Below, in pieces: positions 1-7,554 of a DNA stretch of 35,301 nucleotides; positions within the stretch are counted from its first letter, which is position 1; each line of letters opens with the position of its first letter. The notes below the pieces were generated by a model. It was not told the origin of the DNA. It saw nothing but the letters and a program-made list of their open reading frames with translations, and did no database searches. A program made the translations under genes and the position numbers. Location of the stretch: positions 1 to 35,301 of IMG/VR virus record IMGVR_UViG_3300032220_000304, one strand, 5' to 3'. This stretch comes from a virus.

Positions 1-123
1 CCCTCACCGGGGGCGGCGGGTGTCATAGGTTCTTTTCCCATCCTGGGAAGAAGGTTCCCACCAGAAAAGGTATCCTGCCGGGGATGGACATCCGGGGCGA
101 TGGTGGCTTCATTGTCGCGCCGC
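1..123. repeat. Left copy of 123-bp terminal direct repeat
   Basis: Bases 1-123 are identical to 35179-35301. Both copies lie in the same reading frame of one primase-helicase gene that is continuous through the join. A repeat in the middle of a gene fits an assembly overlap of a circular or circularly permuted molecule better than a functional terminal repeat. A real short terminal redundancy cannot be excluded from sequence alone. Confidence 0.95.
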
Positions 124-1754
124 CTTCGGTCCACGCCAGCGGGCGCCAATACTCATGGGACGTGGATGCCCATGTGGATGATCTGGGGCTACCCAGCCTG
201 ACCGAATCGATGGTGGAACTCATCTGCCAGGATGTGATCCACGGGACGGGTTCCGTAAGCCCTGTAACCCATGCATCAGGGCCGCTTGGATTGCCCGGCC
301 AGATCACCGACGGGCGCGAGCAGTACATGCGGAACACCATTCTGGCGGTGGTTTCTGATTTATACCGACAGTTAGGGCGCATCCCCACCGAAGAAGAGGT
401 GGTGGCGGAAGGCTGGCCACAGTACGCCAGCAAAGTGGATTTCTCGCGGCCAGGTCGCGGGGAAGCCGAGTTCAGGATGAAGGTGAGATATACCCTGGAC
501 CGGGCGCAGAGAGGCATTATCAAGCTGGAAGCACCGAAGCCCCAGGCGTTCGCCACACAGGCGCCCAGCGCCACCACAGAGGGCCAGAAAGCCCTTTGGC
601 ATGACCAGGGCGCCTTTGCCGGGGGCGAGATACCCAAGCGTCCCTGGCTGGTGCAAGGCTACCTACTGCGCGGCGCAGTCACGGTTCTCAGTGGACAAGG
701 CGCCGGGGGAAAATCGTCCATGGTGGTTGGGTGGACATTAGCCGGGGCGCAAGGCAAACCCTTTGGCGCCTTCAGGCCAGAAACACCACTCACCATCATT
801 AACTACAACGTCGAGGACGACAAAGACGAACAGCGCCGCCGGTACGCCGCCGCCATCAAAGCCCAGGCCACTGACGGGGGCGCAATGCAGCGAATCATCC
901 GGTGCGGTCCATACAATGTAGGGACACTGTTCGCCCGTGATCCACATACCGGGCAAATCAATCCCACCCAGGCGATGCAGGAACTTGAACGCATCTGTAT
1001 GGAAGAGCAGGCCGATCTGCTGGTGTGCGATCCGCTGGCGGAACTCCATGACAGCGAGGAAAACGACAATACCGCCATGCGCCAAGTGGTCGCGGCCTTC
1101 CGGTCACTGGCGCAGCGGCTGGATATGGCGGTGCTGATCCTGCACCATGACCGCAAAGGTACCAGTACGCCAGGCGACATGGACCGGGTTCGCGGGGCTT
1201 CCTCAATTAGCGGGGCAGTCCGGGTCATGCTGACACTAACCACCATGACGGCAGAAGAAGCAGGCACCTTCGGTATCCAGGCAGAAGAACGCCGGTCCTA
1301 CCTACGGATAGATAGCGCCAAATCTAACTACGCGCCCGCCCAAGAAGCCGAGTGGTACAAGCTGACCGCCATCGAGATCGAGAATGGCGAGGTTATAGCC
1401 GCCGCCCTTCCATGGACGCCGCCAGGCGTCTTCGGGGCACTCAGTATGGCAGACTGCGTGGGTATCCTGGAAACCCTTCAGCGGGGCTTCATGGAGGAAG
1501 GCAAGCGGTACGCCTTCGCAGCAGACCCAAAAGCCAAGAAAGGGGTGGCTTGGGAAGTGCTGACAAACACCGGCAAAGCCACCAAAGAGCAGGCCAAGAA
1601 CATCTTAAAGACCTGGGAAGACGAAGGAACCATAGTCAAAGAACTAGGCCCTTCACCATCAAGCAGGCATCCAAGGGACAACTATAGCGTGTGTCATGAG
1701 CGGCTGGCGCAGATGAAATTAGCTGCACCAAAACCCATTATTGAGGAGTTTTGA
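3..1754 (+). CDS. Primase-polymerase / RepA-like helicase (C-terminal part; gene begins at 34878)
   Basis: This is the distal part of a replication protein whose start lies at 34878, giving about 684 residues when circularised. The first residues here finish an archaeo-eukaryotic-type Prim-Pol domain, with a conserved GMDIRGDGGFIVAPPSVH stretch near position 84. After a linker comes a RecA-fold ATPase of the AAA_25/RepA class: Walker A GQGAGGKSS near 690-715, Walker B LLVCDPLAE near 1018-1040, and an ILHHDRKG motif near 1135-1160. A small winged-helix-like C-terminus follows. Family knowledge predicts primer synthesis and unwinding at the phage origin. The ATG at 84 is internal, because the frame is open upstream and motif residues precede it. 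The structured non-coding region just downstream may be its site of action. Confidence 0.93.
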   Translation, partial: LTGGGGCHRFFSHPGKKVPTRKGILPGMDIRGDGGFIVAPPSVHASGRQYSWDVDAHVDDLGLPSLTESMVELICQDVIHGTGSVSPVTHASGPLGLPGQITDGREQYMRNTILAVVSDLYRQLGRIPTEEEVVAEGWPQYASKVDFSRPGRGEAEFRMKVRYTLDRAQRGIIKLEAPKPQAFATQAPSATTEGQKALWHDQGAFAGGEIPKRPWLVQGYLLRGAVTVLSGQGAGGKSSMVVGWTLAGAQGKPFGAFRPETPLTIINYNVEDDKDEQRRRYAAAIKAQATDGGAMQRIIRCGPYNVGTLFARDPHTGQINPTQAMQELERICMEEQADLLVCDPLAELHDSEENDNTAMRQVVAAFRSLAQRLDMAVLILHHDRKGTSTPGDMDRVRGASSISGAVRVMLTLTTMTAEEAGTFGIQAEERRSYLRIDSAKSNYAPAQEAEWYKLTAIEIENGEVIAAALPWTPPGVFGALSMADCVGILETLQRGFMEEGKRYAFAADPKAKKGVAWEVLTNTGKATKEQAKNILKTWEDEGTIVKELGPSPSSRHPRDNYSVCHERLAQMKLAAPKPIIEEF

Positions 1755-1767
1755 GGGTGTGCAACTA

Positions 1768-1783
1768 GGTGTTGGAAAACACC
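1768..1783. repeat. Perfect 6-bp hairpin (GGTGTT/AACACC, GGAA loop)
   Basis: GGTGTT (1768-1773) pairs with AACACC (1778-1783) around a GGAA tetraloop, 14 bases after the helicase stop codon. ATTTTGTT follows, so it could act as a weak plus-strand terminator. It may equally be one element of the larger structured region that runs on to 1923. Confidence 0.5.
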
Positions 1784-1784
1784 A

Positions 1785-1829
1785 TTTTGTTGCACAAGTT
1801 GGACACATTTTTTGTGTGCAGCAACAAAA
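1785..1829. repeat. 9-bp inverted repeat with inner ACACA/TGTGT pairing
   Basis: TTTTGTTGC (1785-1793) and GCAACAAAA (1821-1829) are perfect reverse complements. Inside them ACACA (1803-1807) pairs with TGTGT (1813-1817). The GTTGC/GCAAC pentamer recurs five times in alternating orientation at 1761, 1789, 1821, 1862 and 1876, reminiscent of iterons or a repeated protein-binding site. Confidence 0.7.
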
Positions 1830-1923
1830 AGTCCCTAGGCAGGGGATTATCTGCACGCGCAGTTGCTTAAGCACAGCAACTGCACGCGCAGAGTAAGATA
1901 ATCCACTGCTGACCTAGGGACTT
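1829..1923. repeat. Nested 95-bp palindrome; candidate origin or control site
   Basis: Successive arms pair concentrically: AAGTCCCTAGG (1829-1839) with CCTAGGGACTT (1913-1923), GGATTATC (1844-1851) with GATAATCC (1897-1904), and AGTTGCT (1861-1867) with AGCAACT (1875-1881). CTGCACGCGCAG also occurs as a direct repeat at 1851-1862 and 1880-1891 and nearly pairs with itself. The whole could extrude a large cruciform. No gene covers 1755-1960 (206 bp). Its place directly after the replicative helicase suggests an origin or replication operator; that role is inference. Confidence 0.75.
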
Positions 1924-1960
1924 GGCGCTTGTAGCACCACAACTAGTAGGGGAAGAAGTA

Positions 1961-2506
1961 ATGGCGAATGAAGAGATATTAGCCCCGCTGAAAGAGGCGA
2001 ATGGCGAATGGGTTTGGCGATCTCGGATGGCGGGTGCGCTGGATACGCTGGTGGCGGGGCTGGAAAGAGAATGGGGGTTCGATAGGCTTCCGTTGCTGGT
2101 GTCCACGGCGACAAGGGAGCGGTTCCAGGCGGCAGAGGATATGCACCGGCAGGCGACAATGGCGGGTGAGGATATGGCGGAACTGGACGCCATGATGATG
2201 AGGGCCTGGAAAGCATTGGCCGCTGAAGCACTGGCGGCAGGCTATGAACCGCTTCCGGGGCCGCTGGTGACCGTACAGGCGGATGAGGCGGAACGGGGCA
2301 CCATCTGCATCTGTCAGGACGATACCCATGCCCAAGCGGTCCTGGCGCGGGCTAAGGCAGAAGGGTGGAACGCGGAAGCCTGGACGGTGGAAGAGGTGGG
2401 TAGGGTTCTGAAAGGGGCTTCGCCTATCGCAGAGATCAAGGCTGCATTTCCGAAGGCGAAGGTGGTAAGACGGGGGCAATTGATCGAAGATGAAATCCCG
2501 ATCTAA
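1961..2506 (+). CDS. Hypothetical protein, 181 aa
   Basis: I do not recognise this family. The start is the ATG at 1961, preceded by a good AGGGGAAG ribosome binding site. A longer version from TTG 1922 would begin inside the palindrome arm and is unlikely. The N-terminal half is helical and acidic. The C-terminal part (about residues 105-180) alternates a short hydrophobic strand (TICICQDD), a helix and a second strand (AKVVRRGQL), suggesting a small alpha/beta domain. It is the first gene after the structured region and overlaps the next gene by one base (TAATG). Its position between replication and terminase suggests an early or accessory role, without stronger evidence. Confidence 0.8.
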   Translation: MANEEILAPLKEANGEWVWRSRMAGALDTLVAGLEREWGFDRLPLLVSTATRERFQAAEDMHRQATMAGEDMAELDAMMMRAWKALAAEALAAGYEPLPGPLVTVQADEAERGTICICQDDTHAQAVLARAKAEGWNAEAWTVEEVGRVLKGASPIAEIKAAFPKAKVVRRGQLIEDEIPI

Positions 2507-2892
2507 TGTTAAGCATGAGCCGGGCATTCGAGGCAGCGCGCATAGACTTCGGGCCGGATATTCAGGAAGGCTGTACGCTTGTGAGCGATAGGTATTGGGC
2601 GCCAGATGTAATGCTGGCGAGGGGCATGATTAGCGAGGCGCTGTATGCCGCTGCAAAGCGGCTGCGGGATGATTATTATGCGGGGCAAGCTGGGAGGCTT
2701 GGGGCGCGTGAGGCGTTTGCACGGGCTTCTAGGGCGGTTGGGACTACCGCTATGCCTGCGCTGGCTTGGACGGTTCTTAGTCATGGTACGGTGACGGGCT
2801 GGGCTGAATGTAAGGGGATTGAGGTGGCAAAGGCGGCTGGCCAGGTGGTGCAGGCGTTAGAACGGTTAGGGGCGCACTATGAGCGCGTTTGA
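2506..2892 (+). CDS. Hypothetical helical protein, possibly DUF6456-like
   Basis: This 128-residue mainly helical protein starts at an ATG that overlaps the upstream stop (TAATG), indicating translational coupling. ATG 2515 is an alternative start. The central LYAAAKRLRDDYYAG and the ending AAGQVVQALERLGAHYERV resemble small HTH-like proteins seen before the terminase in alphaproteobacterial phages and in DUF6456-type proteins. That link is from memory of the pattern, not a search. The gene overlaps the terminase small subunit by 14 bases, so it is probably expressed with packaging. A regulatory role in late expression is possible but unproven. Confidence 0.75.
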   Translation: MLSMSRAFEAARIDFGPDIQEGCTLVSDRYWAPDVMLARGMISEALYAAAKRLRDDYYAGQAGRLGAREAFARASRAVGTTAMPALAWTVLSHGTVTGWAECKGIEVAKAAGQVVQALERLGAHYERV

Positions 2893-3433
2893 ATGGCGAG
2901 AGGGGTATGATGTGGGTAGGTTGACGCCAATCTGGATTGATGACGAGCATATGCCGAAAATATTGGATTTACTCGGCAAAGGTGTACTTATGGTTGATAT
3001 TTACCGCATTGAGGGAATGCCGAGTGCTAGTGTTATCAACCGCTGGTTGGCAGACCCGAAGTGGTGGCAGGAGTACGCGCGCGCCCGGGAACGGATGGCG
3101 CACGTCATCGCTGAAACGGCGATCAAAGAAGCAACCGAAAATAATACGGACGATCCGCAGCGCGCCCGGTTAAAATTCGACGCAAGACGCTGGTACGTCG
3201 GAAAGATTGCGCCCAGGGTTTATGGCGACAAGGTTCAGCATCAGGTGGAACTAGGCGAAAGCTATGTGGAAGCCCTGAAGCTGGCATCCCAGCGCATTAA
3301 TCAGCGGATCAAAGAAGAAAAGCAGCGAAATCAGATAGTTGACGTCGATCCAGAGACGGGCGACGCCATACAGAAAATAGGAAATGATGCCGAATTGCCA
3401 AAACCCAAGAAGCGAACGAAATCAAAGGGTTAG
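2879..3433 (+). CDS. terS: Terminase small subunit (Sf6-like)
   Basis: This 184-residue protein would recognise the phage DNA and deliver it to the large terminase. An N-terminal helix-turn-helix (about residues 20-60, around YRIEGMPSASVINRWL) is followed by the ARARERMAHVIAE region. Next comes the RLKFDARRWYVGKIAPRVYGDK stretch near residues 98-120, typical of Sf6 gp1-like small terminases. The C-terminus is charged. It overlaps the upstream gene by 14 bases. It is separated from the large subunit by a 204-bp non-coding region, unusual for otherwise overlapping genes; this gap is a candidate packaging or regulatory site. Confidence 0.88.
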   Translation: MSAFEWREGYDVGRLTPIWIDDEHMPKILDLLGKGVLMVDIYRIEGMPSASVINRWLADPKWWQEYARARERMAHVIAETAIKEATENNTDDPQRARLKFDARRWYVGKIAPRVYGDKVQHQVELGESYVEALKLASQRINQRIKEEKQRNQIVDVDPETGDAIQKIGNDAELPKPKKRTKSKG

Positions 3434-3637
3434 CGTGGATTTTTACATAATGGGCCTTATGCGGTTCCAGGCCGGGCGCCCCGAAACTGGCACCCCCGGC
3501 CCCACCCCCCCCCTTCAAAAAGCGGCGGGGGCGGGCTGGCGGTGGCATATATGTACTTACCCCCCCCGTGGGGTGGGGGCAAAAAGGCAAAACGTCCCTT
3601 TACCCCTCGTGAAAATTTAGGATAGAATCAGGCTCTC
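3434..3637. other. Non-coding gap with C/G tracts between terminase genes
   Basis: No convincing gene lies in these 204 bases. They hold a run of nine C (3505-3513), GGCGGGGGCGGGCTGGCGG near 3523-3541, and an eight-C run (3560-3567) facing GGGG-T-GGGGG (3570-3579), followed by AAAAA. Both strands have enough short G-runs to form G-quadruplexes, and the last pair can form a short C:G hairpin. In a genome where neighbouring genes usually overlap, the gap suggests a pac/cos-type or regulatory site. Confidence 0.6.
3599..3628 (+). promoter_or_regulatory. Weak candidate promoter before large terminase
   Basis: TTTACC (3599-3604) and TAGAAT (3623-3628) are separated by 18 bases. TAGAAT matches the sigma-70 -10 box at five of six positions and the -35 at four of six. 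The predicted start would fall almost on the terminase ATG, which has only a weak ribosome binding site. The call rests on consensus matching alone. Confidence 0.3.
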
Positions 3638-5200
3638 ATGGCAGGCAGACCCAAGCGGCGGGCTAGATTAGCAGCGGAGGCGGCGGCGCGAGCCGCTGCC
3701 GAAGCGGAAACCAATGGTGGCGCCCCACCAGCCGAAACCATTTCGCTGACATCAGCAAAATGGTCTGAAGCACCCCCACCCCCTGCTGCCCCCGCTGCTC
3801 CGACACCCGAGGAACAGGCGGCAATCATCGAGCAACTGGCGACAGACCCGGTGTTGTTCGTTGAATCGATGCTTGGCGCCACCCCGCAAAAGTGGCAGGC
3901 TGATGCGCTCAGGGCCATCGCCAGTAATGACCGTGTAGCGATTCGCTCCGGCCATGGCGTTGGCAAAACCGCGTTCTTGTCCTGGCTGGTGTTGTGGTGG
4001 TTGCTTACCAGATTGCCAACCAAGGTGGTTTGCACCGCCAACACGGCGCACCAGTTGTCTGACGTCTTGTGGTCTGAGATCGGGAAGTGGCACCGCAAGC
4101 TGCCCGAGGGAATGCGGCGCCTCCTCGAAATCAAATCCGACAAGATCGAATTGGCTGGCGTCCCCGACAGCTTCGCGGTGGCCAGAACCAGCCGCCGGGA
4201 GCAGCCCGAAGCCTTGCAGGGGTTCCACAGTGAGAACCTTCTCTTTGTGATTGACGAGGCATCTGGCGTCCCTGATATTGTATTCGAGGTTGGTCAGGGT
4301 GCCTTGTCCACTGAGGGCGCCAAGGTGGTAATGACCGGGAACCCCACGCGCACCACGGGTTATTTTTATGATGCGTTCAACAAGAACCGCAAGCGGTGGT
4401 GGGGCAAGAAGGTCAGTTGTCACGATGCGGATACGGTGGACAAGGCTTTCTTAGAGGACATGGTGGCGCAGTATGGTGATGGGTCAAATCAGTATCGTGT
4501 ACGCGTTCTTGGAGAGTTTCCTGCTGGAGATGATGATGCTCTTATTGCGCGACATCTTATAGAGAGTGCGACTACCAGGCCGGTGGAACCCAGCCAAACG
4601 GCGCCCGTGGTGTGGGGGTTGGATGTGGCGCGGTTTGGCGATGACAGTACGACGCTGGCCAAGCGCCGGGGCAATGCGATTACTGAGCCGATTAAGATGT
4701 GGCGCGGCAAAGACCTGATGGAAACGTGTGGTTTGATCAAGGTTGAGTGGGATGCGACGCCCGGCAGTATGCGGCCCCAGGAAATCTTGGTCGATGTGAT
4801 TGGCTTGGGCGCGGGTGTGGTGGATCGGCTGCGTGAATTAAAACTCCCCGTCCGTGGGATCAACGTCGCGGAGTTACCAGCATTGGATGGGCACCGCTTT
4901 AGCCGCCTAAGAGATGAACTCTGGTGGAAGGCTAGGGAGTGGTTTGAGCAGCGGGATTGCACCATTCCGAATGATGAGGCTTTGGTGGATGAGTTGTGTG
5001 GTCCGCTGTACACGGTGACGAGTGCGGGCAAGATACAGATTGAGCCGAAGTCTCAAATGAAGCGGCGGTTAGGGCGCAGCCCCGACAAGGCGGATGCTTT
5101 TTGTCTTACCTTTGCCAGCACGGCGGCGGTGGTCAGTGGTGGTGGGTATTCGTTGAAGTGGGGCCAGCCATTGCGGCGCAATGTGAAGGGGGTTGTGTGA
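3638..5200 (+). CDS. terL: Terminase large subunit (packaging ATPase/nuclease)
   Basis: This 520-residue motor and nuclease packages DNA into the prohead. An Ala/Pro-rich N-terminal tail (1-58) precedes the ATPase domain. Walker A is RSGHGVGKT (103-111), Walker B is LLFVIDEA (201-208), and TGNPT (233-237) fits the coupling motif. The RNase H-fold nuclease shows the expected acidic residues: D329 in GLDVARFGDDS, D386 in ILVDVIG, and D483/D486 in RSPDKADAF. All key residues are present, so the enzyme should be active. Its stop overlaps the GTG of the glycosyltransferase gene. The ATG at 3638 has only a weak AGG-type ribosome binding site. Confidence 0.96.
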   Translation: MAGRPKRRARLAAEAAARAAAEAETNGGAPPAETISLTSAKWSEAPPPPAAPAAPTPEEQAAIIEQLATDPVLFVESMLGATPQKWQADALRAIASNDRVAIRSGHGVGKTAFLSWLVLWWLLTRLPTKVVCTANTAHQLSDVLWSEIGKWHRKLPEGMRRLLEIKSDKIELAGVPDSFAVARTSRREQPEALQGFHSENLLFVIDEASGVPDIVFEVGQGALSTEGAKVVMTGNPTRTTGYFYDAFNKNRKRWWGKKVSCHDADTVDKAFLEDMVAQYGDGSNQYRVRVLGEFPAGDDDALIARHLIESATTRPVEPSQTAPVVWGLDVARFGDDSTTLAKRRGNAITEPIKMWRGKDLMETCGLIKVEWDATPGSMRPQEILVDVIGLGAGVVDRLRELKLPVRGINVAELPALDGHRFSRLRDELWWKAREWFEQRDCTIPNDEALVDELCGPLYTVTSAGKIQIEPKSQMKRRLGRSPDKADAFCLTFASTAAVVSGGGYSLKWGQPLRRNVKGVV

Positions 5201-5802
5201 GGTATTATTGTATTTCCCTGCGCGAGACGCCTGAACGCACGGCGCGTGTTCAGCAGGAATTTGAGCGCGAGGGGGTGCCGGTCACTTGGGTCTGGGGCAT
5301 CTATGGCAAGTCGATGCAGATCAAGTCTGAGATACCGATGCACTCGGATTACTTTGTGACGCGGGGTGCTACGGCGCTGGTTCTTAGCCATCACATGGCG
5401 TGGAACCTGGCGGAGCATGACCAAGCGGACGAGTTTATGGTGTTCGAGGATGATGTAGTATTACCGGAAAACTTTCTGGAAAGATGGGCTGCTATCCGCG
5501 CCAAGGTGGATGATGATGTGGATGGGGTCTATTTGCAGAGTTGTTGTGTGGATGACCAGAAGTGGAAGCGCAAGCACCGGGATGAATTGTGGGATGTGCG
5601 GTATCCGCTTTGCACGGCGGCTATTTGGTGGCGCCAGCGGGCCATTCCGACGTTGATTGAGCATACCAAGCCAGCGAATACGCCGGTTGATATTCTGCTG
5701 GAGCAGAAGGTGTTGCCTAAGTTGAAGGTGCTGACGGTGTTGCCCGAACTGGTCAGCCAGTTGACGTTGCAGGGTAAAATGTCGAGCGAGGTTCACGCAT
5801 GA
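5197..5802 (+). CDS. GT25-like glycosyltransferase
   Basis: The GTG at 5197 overlaps the terminase stop (GTGA) and sits behind an AAGGGGG site. An earlier in-frame start at 5101 would lie deep in the terminase gene and is rejected. The 201-residue product starts with the family signature YYCISLRETPER and carries EDD at 84-86 (FMVFEDDVVLPENF), the expected acidic metal/sugar-nucleotide site of glycosyltransferase family 25 (LPS-type). It is the first of three overlapping genes with likely glycan functions (5197-7249). The substrate cannot be predicted. Host surface modification and virion glycosylation are both possible. Confidence 0.85.
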   Translation: MRYYCISLRETPERTARVQQEFEREGVPVTWVWGIYGKSMQIKSEIPMHSDYFVTRGATALVLSHHMAWNLAEHDQADEFMVFEDDVVLPENFLERWAAIRAKVDDDVDGVYLQSCCVDDQKWKRKHRDELWDVRYPLCTAAIWWRQRAIPTLIEHTKPANTPVDILLEQKVLPKLKVLTVLPELVSQLTLQGKMSSEVHA

Positions 5803-6359
5803 ACGAGATGGCGCATTTGGGCGGTTATTATGAGGAAGGCGACGGGCACACGTTCACGCCGGATGTCTGGGGCTGGTTGTTGCTGGAGTATGGCGTTGAG
5901 TCTGTGATTGATGTCGGGTGTGGCACGGCGGTCAATCTGAAGTGGTTTCAGGATATGGGGTGCCGGGTGCTGGGGGTAGAGGGGCACCCAGACGCTATTT
6001 TGAAGGCGAAGTGTGGCCCGATTATCTTGCATGATTACACCAAGGGACCGCTGGACATTGGGCAGCGGTTTGACTTGTGTATTTCCACGGAGTTCGTGGA
6101 GCATGTTGACGCGAAGTATGAGGATAACTGGTTTGCTACCATGCGGTGTGCGGATCGGGTGTTGATGTGTCATGCGGTGCCGGGCCAGGGCGGGCACCAT
6201 CATGTGAATGAGCAAACGGCGGAATACTGGATAGAGAAGTTTGGCCAGCACGGGTTTCGTAATCTGGTGGTGGAAAGCGCCATGTTTCAGGAGACAACGC
6301 GGCGCAAGCCAGCCCCTTGGGGGCGGAATACGCTGATGTTGTTCGAGAAGGTAGCATGA
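5799..6359 (+). CDS. SAM-dependent methyltransferase
   Basis: This 186-residue class I methyltransferase begins at an ATGA overlap with the glycosyltransferase. Motif I is VIDVGCGTA (36-44), followed by the acidic strand end GVEGHP (59-64). FDLCISTEFVEHV is the typical post-motif region of Methyltransf_11/23-type enzymes that act on small molecules and sugars. No DNA-methyltransferase catalytic motif (DPPY or PCQ) is visible, so base methylation is unlikely. The context, between a glycosyltransferase and a beta-propeller glycosidase-like protein, argues for methylation of a sugar or glycan; this is inference. Confidence 0.88.
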   Translation: MNEMAHLGGYYEEGDGHTFTPDVWGWLLLEYGVESVIDVGCGTAVNLKWFQDMGCRVLGVEGHPDAILKAKCGPIILHDYTKGPLDIGQRFDLCISTEFVEHVDAKYEDNWFATMRCADRVLMCHAVPGQGGHHHVNEQTAEYWIEKFGQHGFRNLVVESAMFQETTRRKPAPWGRNTLMLFEKVA

Positions 6360-7249
6360 TTTTAAGCCAGTTTCCTGGCGCGGAGCGTGTGGAGATCAAG
6401 CTGCCAAGTGAAATGGCGGCTTGTAATCCTTCCATTGCGTGGGATGGGGACAAGATCAGGGCGGTAGTGCGGACGGTGAATTACCGTTTGTTGCCCAGTT
6501 GCTCTATTTGGATCAAGGGCAGCGCACCGGATACGGTAAATTGGCTGGTGGAGATGGATACCGCCAGCCTGGCGCAATTATCGGCGGTCCAGATCGACGA
6601 TACGGAGATCAGGCAATCCCCCGTCTGTAAAGATGGCTTGGAGGATATGCGGTTATTTGCCTGGAAGGGGGGCTGGTGGGGTTTGGCCAGCGGGCATTCC
6701 AGCCGAAATGATGCAAACACGATGGTTTTGGCGCCAGTTTCCCCGGTTATGACGGAAAAACAGGTGCTTTTGTCGCCAAATGGCGAGAAAAAGGAAAAGA
6801 ACTGGGGCATTTATGTGGATGGGCAAGATTTGAAGCTAGTGCATTGGTTTTGCCCGGTTTCTGTGTACAAGTTTGGCGGTAGCCCGGTGTTAGAACCCAT
6901 GTTTTACGGGGATGGTCGGGCAGATTTGGTGGGGTGGAGTGGGTCCAGCCAGATTGTACCGCATAAGGGCCGTTTGGTGACTTGTTTACATCGCCGTTTT
7001 GGCGAGAAGAATGGCAAGAAGCCGATTTATTACGCGCACCGGCTGGTGGAGTATGATGTGGATACTTGGGATGTGACCAGGGTATCTCCCATTTTCTTGT
7101 TTGAGGCGGAGCAGATAGAGTTCAATTCGGGGTTGGTAATTACCCCGGAAAATGTGTTATTTAGCTACGGGGTCATGGATGCGGCGGCGGTGGTGTTGCG
7201 GTTGCCGATTGGGGCCTTGGACATGATTTTTGAGGGGCGGATTGGATGA
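6356..7249 (+). CDS. GH130-like five-bladed beta-propeller protein
   Basis: The start is the ATG at 6356, in an ATGA overlap with the methyltransferase stop. The 297-residue protein has a repeated blade-like pattern: NPSIAWDGD (24-32), EDMRLFAW (96-103), EKNWGIYV (147-154) and GSSQIVPHKGRLVTCLHRR (196-214). It ends with a strand pair around VLFSYGVMDAAAVVLRLP. This spacing resembles GH130/GH43-type glycoside phosphorylases and hydrolases, where the Asp of the ED-R motif is the acid. The family match is by eye. It could cleave, bind or remodel a glycan built with the two upstream enzymes. It overlaps the next gene by ATGA. Confidence 0.65.
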   Translation: MILSQFPGAERVEIKLPSEMAACNPSIAWDGDKIRAVVRTVNYRLLPSCSIWIKGSAPDTVNWLVEMDTASLAQLSAVQIDDTEIRQSPVCKDGLEDMRLFAWKGGWWGLASGHSSRNDANTMVLAPVSPVMTEKQVLLSPNGEKKEKNWGIYVDGQDLKLVHWFCPVSVYKFGGSPVLEPMFYGDGRADLVGWSGSSQIVPHKGRLVTCLHRRFGEKNGKKPIYYAHRLVEYDVDTWDVTRVSPIFLFEAEQIEFNSGLVITPENVLFSYGVMDAAAVVLRLPIGALDMIFEGRIG

Positions 7250-7554
7250 AATCCCCAGCCTGGACGCGGAAAGCCGGAAAAAACCCCTCGGGTGGTTTGA
7301 ATGAGGCTGGCCGTCGTTCTTATGAGGCGGCTAATCCGGGTTCTAATTTGAAGGCGCCGGTGAAGGCGGGGGACAATCCTCGCCGGGCTAATTTCTTGGC
7401 GCGGATGGGCAATATGCCTGGCCCGGAGCGTGATGCGAAGGGTGAGCCGACGCGGCTGTTGAAATCGCTTCAGGCATGGGGCGCTTCCAGTAAGGCGGAC
7501 GCTAAGGCGAAGGCCAAGGCTATTTCGTCCCGTAACAAGGAGAAATCCAAATGA
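7246..7554 (+). CDS. DUF6321-like basic protein
   Basis: This 102-residue strongly basic protein has the pattern SPAWTRKAGKNPSGGLNEAGRRSY at its N-terminus, then ARMGNMPGPERDAKGEPTR. It resembles DUF6321-type proteins found in many phages, whose function is unknown. The high Lys/Arg content and Gly/Pro-rich motifs suggest nucleic acid contact or an extended structural peptide. It is coupled on both sides by ATGA overlaps, and it joins the glycan cassette to the head genes. Confidence 0.75.
   Translation: MKSPAWTRKAGKNPSGGLNEAGRRSYEAANPGSNLKAPVKAGDNPRRANFLARMGNMPGPERDAKGEPTRLLKSLQAWGASSKADAKAKAKAISSRNKEKSK

Noticed and set aside
1922-1960. Upstream TTG extension of the gene at 1961
   Set aside because: The TTG lies in the outer arm of the palindrome with no ribosome binding site, while ATG 1961 has a strong one.
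3384-3620. 78-residue plus frame in the terminase gap
   Set aside because: It is built from C/G tracts, overlaps the small terminase end, and has low-complexity Pro/Gly content.
5101-5196. Longer start of the glycosyltransferase inside the terminase gene
   Set aside because: The extension reads Gly/Trp-rich shadow residues; GTG 5197 matches the family N-terminus and the GTGA overlap.
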